From Kitagawia praeruptora (lineage: Eukaryota > Streptophyta > Magnoliopsida > Apiales > Apiaceae): a stretch of DNA of 64,000 bases. The notes under the pieces are model-generated. The model ran no database searches. It had not been told where the DNA came from and worked only from the letters and a program-made list of their open reading frames with translations. A program made the translations under genes and the position numbers. The stretch is taken from positions 96,366,001 to 96,430,000 of the forward strand of contig CM075351.1 in NCBI GenBank assembly GCA_037693485.1. Reading direction: 5' to 3'. Below, in pieces: positions 57,677-64,000 of this stretch; within the stretch, counting starts at the first letter, position 1; each line of letters opens with the position of its first letter.

Positions 57677-58891
57677 CTTAATAAATATAATCTTGAGTTA
57701 ATTGTCAATTGTTGTAATTCTACACTAAATTAATTTGTTTACTGTTTCCATAAATTCAATTAAATTATATGAACTTAATACGTAAACAATAGATTAAACA
57801 TTGATAAATATATATATAGTATGGAGTGTACAATATTAATGTGTATTAGATTTTACTTTATATTTATTTAAATCGGAATTTCATTTTAAGTTTAACAAAA
57901 AATAGAAAAAATGTTATAAAGTTCACACCGTGGTTCGAAACCGAACCAATCCGTTCTTCTATGGTCTCGTTTGGTTTGTCTTGGCATCTAACTGGTCTGC
58001 TTTGGTTTTGATTTTTAAAAAATCGTTTATATTGGGTTGGTTAGAAAAAAACAAGAATCTGTACCAAATCAATTCATGAACACTCTTAGGTCTTCTACAT
58101 TGAACATAATTAATGTAAAAATTCATAATTATATTTACTCTTGAGATTATGAGTATTTCCACTTTAATAATAGTTATTAATTCATCAATAAATTAAAGAT
58201 AATATGAGTTTCGTGTGGATTGTAAAATCATCCAAATTTGATTTTTATATTTCAAGGTAGAGCCCAAATAGTAAATATGATTTTTTTTTAATACTAATAA
58301 AAAATGAATAAAATTCAATTCTAATATAAGCTTTTTAATTATATCCTTTTAAGATTATAATTTTCATTTTAAAATTCAATTGTAATACAACCTTTTTTAA
58401 TTATATTTTCAAATTATAATTTTCTTTTTAAAATTCACTTCTAATGCAATATTTTCTAATTATATTTTTTTTAGATTACAATTTTCTTATTTATTATGAT
58501 ATAATCTTGATCATCTATTTTTAAAAATATTAGACTCGACGGTTGAGATTATTTTGGCAGTCCAGTGACCAAAATTATGGATAAAATCCCTATTACGCTT
58601 ATTATATATAAGGACATAATTGGCCAAATAAATTAGAAAAATGATTAAATCGAGGCAAAATCTCTTACAAAGTAAAAAATATTTGGACCTCAAGCCCGCA
58701 CACCAGAAATTGTGAATGCATGTGGCACGCTATAAGAAATATTATCTTTTAAAATAGAGTAATAATTTTGAAATTGCAGCTTACACACCTAAAGATGTAA
58801 TGTTAGTGGGATATGAATGGATATTTATGCGAAACCAAAAGGAATTTTTACAAAATGTAAAGCTTGCATAATTGTACAATGACCTTGTATT

Positions 58892-59827
58892 TTTTTTATT
58901 TTTTTTTTGACAAAAGCAATTGTATTAACTTCGAACAACCAAATTACAGCCAGGACAAGTCCCTGAACTGATACTACAATCTGAAAAGAAACAAATAAAC
59001 GAGCTAACCAAATAGTCGTTTATGTTTGCAGACTATTTTACATCATGAATTTTAAAATTCTTCGAAATAAAAAAGATTAAAGTGGCTTCTCGATCAATCC
59101 AACCTGCACCAGTCTTGAAACCAGTAATATTGCAAATGACCTTCACATACGCACCACCTGTAGCCCAATGTTCAGAAACACCCCAGCTATCTACATGCCG
59201 AAAACCAGTTATAGACATGCCGAAAGTACCCCAGCTATCTAAATGCCGAAAACCAGCTATAGACATGCCGAAAGTGAAAAATCTCATGAAATGAACAAAT
59301 TTTAGTTGTGAAAAGTAAGCTCTTGCAATATCCGACACCAAATCAAATCTAATGCACGCATTATAGATCTCACCCAAAACCACACAAATCCTTTTCAAAG
59401 GAGCCAGGAACAAAACCCATACAAGCAACAAAACATACATTAACAACCCAAAAGGGAAGACACACGTCAAAAGACGAGACGACAACCGAAATTCAACGAT
59501 CTCGGAATAACACCAAATTTTGGAATGATGTTAAGGAGGAGAAATTGAATCTCAAGGTATTTTTTATTTTCGGAATCGGACTCAAAACTAAGATAGATCT
59601 GAGAAATAAATTCTAAGAAGTTTGGCTTTGACTCGATTTTTATTGAAAAGCAAAAGGAAGGAAGATTGGAAAAAGAAAAGGGATTTAGAGTGGCGGGTGA
59701 AGGGACAGAGGGGGATTGATGGGAGGAAGGGGAATTGGAATGTAGAAGAAGAGGGGAATTGGAATGGAGAAGAAGAGGGGGACGGTCGGTTGACTCTCAA
59801 ACCGGCGAGAGAGAATATGTTATCTTT
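58892..59827 (-). mobile_element. Retroposon with poly(A) tail and 12-bp TSD
   Basis: Flanked by TGACCTTGTATT at 58880-58891 and 59828-59839. The minus-strand 3' end is A-rich (T-run on plus, 58891-58910), so it was copied from an RNA. The 5' part is CT-rich, like an mRNA leader. A frame at 59485-59033 (minus) would encode about 135 residues from its first ATG. It has two copies of a 16-residue unit (FGMSIAGFRHLDSWGT and FGMSITGFRHVDSWGV) encoded by a 48-bp tandem repeat. No RT domain is seen. It could be a processed retrocopy or a truncated LINE/SINE; I recognise no parent gene. Confidence 0.7.
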
Positions 59828-59839
59828 TGACCTTGTATT

Positions 59840-61000
59840 AATTAGAAAGGAATATGTTATCTTTTGGTGGATATAATTATATGATTGGTAAATAGTTTGT
59901 AATATAAGAATGAATTGAGGCATATTTTATATAACCTACTTGACAATTTTTAAATTTAATCATTGAAGGTTCTAAACTCAGTAAATTAAATTCTTGAGAA
60001 TTAATATCAAGTTATAAATGGATATGTACATGAAGTGCAATATTAAATTATTCCAGAATGAATTACTCGTTAGTATTTTACTTTTTGTATTTTCAAATTA
60101 TATGTGATAACTCATAAAAATTTCTGACCAGAATAGATGGAAATTATGATGTATTTCTAATTAACATTCGAATGAGTTTCACCTCATAAAAAAAGTACAT
60201 TAAAATAATTAGTTTATTTTGTAAATTGTGAAGTTTACCTATTACTTTAAAATATTCTTGAAACAATACATATTTTATAATTAATATTTAAATATTGTGA
60301 TATTAAAAATGAGTTTTTCTTTGAGTAAAGTGAGGCTAATTTCATATTTCATAATTAATATAATACAAAAACATTAAACTGAATGTAGGTAATTTCATGG
60401 TTAAATGGCACTAAATCAATTTGTCATTTTAAAGGTGAAGCAAATGCCCAATGTGAATAAGGCGTAACACAAGGAAAACAATATTGATCAGCAAGTAAAA
60501 TGTCCCTGCCCCGTGTGACAATATAATATTGTGGAAATAAATTACACTTACAAGTCTAGAAATATTTTATTTATATTTTTTTTACAATATTCTGAGCTAA
60601 GCTAAATTTATTAATAACATTCATAGGTCTATAATTTTTTGAGTGTGACTGTGTGAGTCGTATTTTATGTCAAATTTTAAAAAATTTATCAAACTTTAAA
60701 GTTTGTAATTTAGTGGTCAATTTTAATTATCATATTTTAATAAGATGGCTTCGACCAACTTTTTTTTCTAAAATAATGATCAAATTATATTTTTAACTTG
60801 GCCTATAAAAATTGGTCATAAATTTACAAACTTGAAAATTTGATCAACTTTTTAAAATTTAATATAAATTACGATTATCATTTCATAATTTAATCTAATT
60901 TTTATTCAAAAATTAGAAGAAAAATAATAAAAAGATGTAATGCGATTACAACTAAGAAATAGTCAGCAAGTTCGCCCAAATATAGGGACTTTCCTGTTCT
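59840..61000. other. AT-rich spacer upstream of the phytocyanin gene
   Basis: No gene supported. A 17-base direct repeat GAATATGTTATCTTTTG occurs at 59812 (inside the retroposon end) and near 59851. Confidence 0.5.
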
Positions 61001-61002
61001 AC

Positions 61003-61013
61003 AAGTATATATA
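61003..61013 (+). promoter_or_regulatory. TATA box of the phytocyanin gene
   Basis: GTATATATACA lies about 100 bases before the ATG at 61111, predicting a start near 61040. Confidence 0.6.
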
Positions 61014-61110
61014 CAGAAAGACTACGAGAACTACTTGCTACAAAATTTAAATACTTAGCTAAAGCAAGCTGAGCTCCTGTTTCATCTATTATTATAAATT
61101 TAAAATAAAA

Positions 61111-62908
61111 ATGACAATTATTTCCAGATTGTTCATTATATTATTGTCAATCTTGTTGGCATTGTCATCTTCAGCCATCGAAATGGCGGCTGCAGCTCGT
61201 CGTCACCACCACCGCCATCACCGTCATCTGAAAAGTCGCGTCACGGTGCACCAGAAGCCTAGTGTGGACACTGTGCCCTTTCCCTCCATTCCCTGGAGTG
61301 TCCCGGGTACGCGCGCACACATATATATTTTTCGGGAAATATTTATCATATCATAGTATTTATGTGGAGAGAGTTGAAAAATCTAGTGAGATGTTTTAAA
61401 CGTATTGATTTCTTGCAAAAAAGATTCGAAATCAATATCCTCATTTATGTTTGTGTGTGACATCAATGTATATATTCATCATATAAATATACAAAGTTAC
61501 TACTCGGAGATTATTTTTAAAGGTTCTGTGTATTTGTGAACATATTTCTCATTCAGAACAAGTAGTATGTTCATGCATATTAGTACATGTTACGTGTGTG
61601 GATATTCATAAAATTATTAAATTGCTCTGTGTTACCGAATTTCCAATTTGAGAGAGAGAAGGAGGGAGGGAGAGAGACAGAGAGAGAGAGGGAGAGAGAG
61701 GGGGGAGAGAGAGAGAGAGGGAGATCAAATGGACTAACTAGCAGTTCTTCCCTTTTCTCCTTTTCCACCGAAAGTTTTCTCTCTAGCTTTTTCCTTTCTC
61801 CTTCATTTCCTTCAGCCTCTTCTCCTTCGGTGGTGGTTTATCCACCGACCGGAGGCCCTTTTCTTGTCTAATTTCTTTATTTCTTTCAATAATCATCCTC
61901 CTTCTGTGAGGATTGTGAGTTGTTTGGCTTGTTTACCCATTGATTGGGTTTATTTGTCTCTCCTTGTGAGAGTTTGTCTCTCCTTGTGAGAGTTTGTTCC
62001 GTCCGGGTCGCGCTATTTTTCGTCCGTTTTGGATCGTGTTTTATGTTTCTTTTTGTTTTAAGTATATGGGAATTAGATGAGTAAGATCAAGATGAGATTC
62101 ATAGCAGGTGCAGTTTTCACGAAGATGGTTATACCGTTATTGTAACGAGGATCTCCATTAAAGATGCAAAGTTATCGATGTTATTTCATGGTGGTGATAC
62201 CGTGATTTGGGAGCCGTGCTTGCAGCGCTTATGCTTTAGTAATCATGAAAACGATTTCTGCTGTTGTTTTTTTGATCGATTCTCGTTTGTCATAGGAAAG
62301 TTTCTTGATTGTAGATGCCGTATGGCTTTATGTTTTTGAAATTTTCCGTTCCCGATCAAAAGAAAAAAAAAAGGATCAATTAGCACTTCTTTTCAATATA
62401 TGTATAATCAAGCTTGGAACTAATGCTTCAAAAATGAATTGATGGTGCAGCTGTGTACAATGTGAGTTGGAACTTCAATGTCAAGGATTGGCCTCATGAT
62501 ACCAATATCACCTTTCGGGCGGGTGACATACTTGGTAAGTGTATTGTGTATATTTACATTCTTCACTTGCTTGTCTTTTTGCTATGTTTTTGAAAAGCTA
62601 AAATACCCTACCCCAATGTTTTTAATGTTTTACTTACAAATTTATTTTATATGTTGTAACATTTAAGACATTCTTATTCGAGTTTAATCTTGTTAATTTT
62701 TGCAGTATTTAACTATGATCAAGATATGCATAATGTGATTCCAGTAGACGAGGCAAATTACTTGAATTGTTCAATCCCTGAGGTTGCTGCTGCTGTTTAT
62801 ACTTCGGGTCATGATTCGATAGTGCTCGGACCTGGAACAAACTACTTCATTTGTGGCACCATGGGCCATTGTATTGCTGGAATGTTAATAAATGTCACTG
62901 CAGCTTAA
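61111..62908 (+). CDS. Plantacyanin-like phytocyanin (basic blue protein), three exons
   Basis: Exons 61111-61306, 62451-62534 and 62706-62908. Both introns are GT-AG in phase 1, giving 160 residues. Residues 1 to about 28 form a signal peptide (ISRLFIILLSILLALSSS), so the product is secreted. A histidine/arginine-rich stretch (about 30-43, RRHHHRHHRHLKSR) follows. The cupredoxin domain runs from about 66 (YNVSWNFNV, DWPHDTNITFRAGDIL). All type I copper ligands are present: His102, Cys143, His148, Met153. Cys115 and Cys149 can form the usual disulfide. Ligand Met marks the plantacyanin/uclacyanin group. No GPI tail is seen. Phytocyanins carry single electrons in the apoplast and act in pollination and stress. 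Intron 1 (1144 bp) holds a GA microsatellite and an A-tailed insertion. The frame is intact, and it is the only apparent host gene. Confidence 0.9.
61651..61724 (+). repeat. (GA)n/GGAGAG microsatellite in phytocyanin intron 1
   Basis: About 70 bases of GAGAGG/GAGAGA purine repeat. Confidence 0.9.
61730..62372 (+). mobile_element. Probable retroposon insertion in phytocyanin intron 1
   Basis: GC-richer than the rest of the intron, CT-rich at its start, with a doubled TTTGTCTCTCCTTGTGAGAG and an A-rich end at 62358-62372. GATCAA occurs on both sides (near 61726 and 62374) and may be a short target duplication. The family is unknown and the call is tentative. Confidence 0.35.
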
Positions 62909-64000
62909 TTCATATTACGGACGTGAATTTTTGAGTGGACATCATTTAATATTTGAAATGAAATAGTGTATAGATTTTTTTTAATTCTATTTCCAAAAAT
63001 GTTATGTATAATCTACATGGTTTATATCTATAATTCGTATGGATTATTCAATTTTTCTCACAAATATTATCATAATATTTCGTCATATATAAAAATTGGT
63101 GAATATCCAAATGTTTCCTATGTTAAATATAGGGTGGAAGACTGCTTGACATAACTCAATTTATGTGTGTAAGTATACAAAATCATCGAAAGATAACTCC
63201 TATGTTAAACAAAGTGTGGAAGAATAACTTATATTTCAATTTTGATTCGAAAGTTAATGAATTTTTTTGTCATATTCATGTTAAACATAGAGTGAAAGAA
63301 TAACTTATATTTTAATTTTAATTCGAAAGTTAATGACTTTTTTGCCATATTTCATGGGGTTTTCGAAAAATAATATTATTTTTTCAAATACCGTATCCAT
63401 ATGTATATATTAGATTTTTTTTAAACTCAGGCACATCAATTTTTTGTTTTTTTTGAATAAAAAAAAAACTCGATGTGCCTGACAAGTTCTTTAACCATTG
63501 TATTTATTTGTTTTTAATAATGATCTCAAAGTTTTGATGATGAACAAACGATTAATATAACTGAATCCACAGTTTTTGCATTTCTGTTAATTGTATTTTA
63601 GGTTCTTAATTAGATATTTTATTGTCACCCTTTTACTAATCCACAAGCTTTTGTCTTTCAAAACTCAATAAATATATAAGATGGAATAAAATAATTTCAA
63701 AGTAGGGCCAATTTGTAGAGAGAAAGTCAATAATCAAGAAAATAGTGGTTTACTTTTTGACCATAATGGTTCACATCACGAATATTCGGATACGGACATG
63801 CCTATATCCGTATCTGTATCTGAAATTGTCGGATTCAGATACGGATAATATCCGCTTTATTTTGGATACGAATAATATCCGTTTTTTAATACGAATGCAG
63901 ATATTTCGGACGAATATCGAATTTTTAAGATTTTTTTGACGTGTATTGATGATTTCAAAACAATTTTTTTTTATTTAGAAAAAATAAAACTGTGAACGCC
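62909..64000. other. AT-rich downstream spacer
   Basis: No gene supported. It includes two related blocks with AACTTATATTTYAATTTTRATTCGAAAG-like text (63220-63340), an inverted repeat with arms CAGGCACATC/GATGTGCCTG (63428-63481), and a GGATACGGATA-type imperfect repeat at 63785-63925. Confidence 0.5.

Noticed and set aside
43440..58110. Apparent inverted similarity between 43430-43480 and 58070-58120 (TCAATGTAG...GTGTTCA) suggesting a 14.6-kb TIR element
   Set aside because: Similarity is short, the middle does not align, and the region between is explained by separate elements with their own target duplications.
61580..61768. Ser/Leu-rich minus-strand frame opposite phytocyanin intron 1
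   Set aside because: It is a translation of the GA microsatellite.
1..64000. tRNA, rRNA or other structured RNA genes
   Set aside because: None seen on either strand. The only tRNA-related sequences are retrotransposon primer-binding sites.

Overview
This window looks like repeat-rich intergenic DNA from a flowering plant, most likely a eudicot. The evidence is GT-AG introns, nested Ty1/copia and Ty3/gypsy LTR retrotransposons of plant lineages, Mutator-like DNA transposons, AT-rich spacers with (TA)n tracts, and one recognisable plant gene (a phytocyanin). I could not fix the family or species. All identifications come from reading motifs and splice sites by eye.

Layout. (1) 1-21.4 kb is a nest. 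A Mutator-like transposon carries a transposase (right half at 17.0-18.5 kb) and probably a plant-mobile-domain gene (18.8-20.6 kb, minus strand). It was interrupted by a SIRE-type copia element (7.2-17.0 kb here, left part outside the window). That element was interrupted in its gag gene by a Tat-lineage gypsy element (1-7.2 kb, left part outside). (2) 22.2-22.6 kb is a long-hairpin MITE sitting in a (TA)n tract. (3) 22.7-33.2 kb is a complete but degenerate second Tat-lineage element on the minus strand, with both LTRs. (4) 34.7-38.7 kb holds broken, intron-containing pieces of at least four unrelated host genes, all on the minus strand: ISWI remodeler, NAA15, an FBL4-like F-box/LRR gene and a subtilase. 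(5) 40.9-43.3 kb has an old copia pol remnant containing a solo LTR, then a tandemly duplicated AT-rich block with a Helitron-like hairpin. (6) 43.7-53.3 kb is a small TRIM-like element whose 3' LTR is split by an 8.6-kb copia element with nearly identical 1554-bp LTRs but a deleted pol. (7) 53.3-57.7 kb is a Mutator-type element with TIRs and a perfect 9-bp target duplication, containing a PPR pseudogene and a 1309-bp tandem duplication. (8) 58.9-59.8 kb is a retroposon with a 12-bp target duplication. (9) 61.1-62.9 kb is an apparently intact three-exon plantacyanin-like gene.

How the parts relate. Both Tat elements carry, between integrase and 3' LTR, a spliced gene read antisense to gag-pol. 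It encodes a PF04195-like ('putative gypsy type transposon') protein with a coiled-coil tail and has its own TATA box. Most premature stops in the SIRE and the second Tat pol genes look like C-to-T or G-to-A changes, as expected of methylated, silenced retrotransposons. The phytocyanin gene is the only locus that looks like a working host gene.
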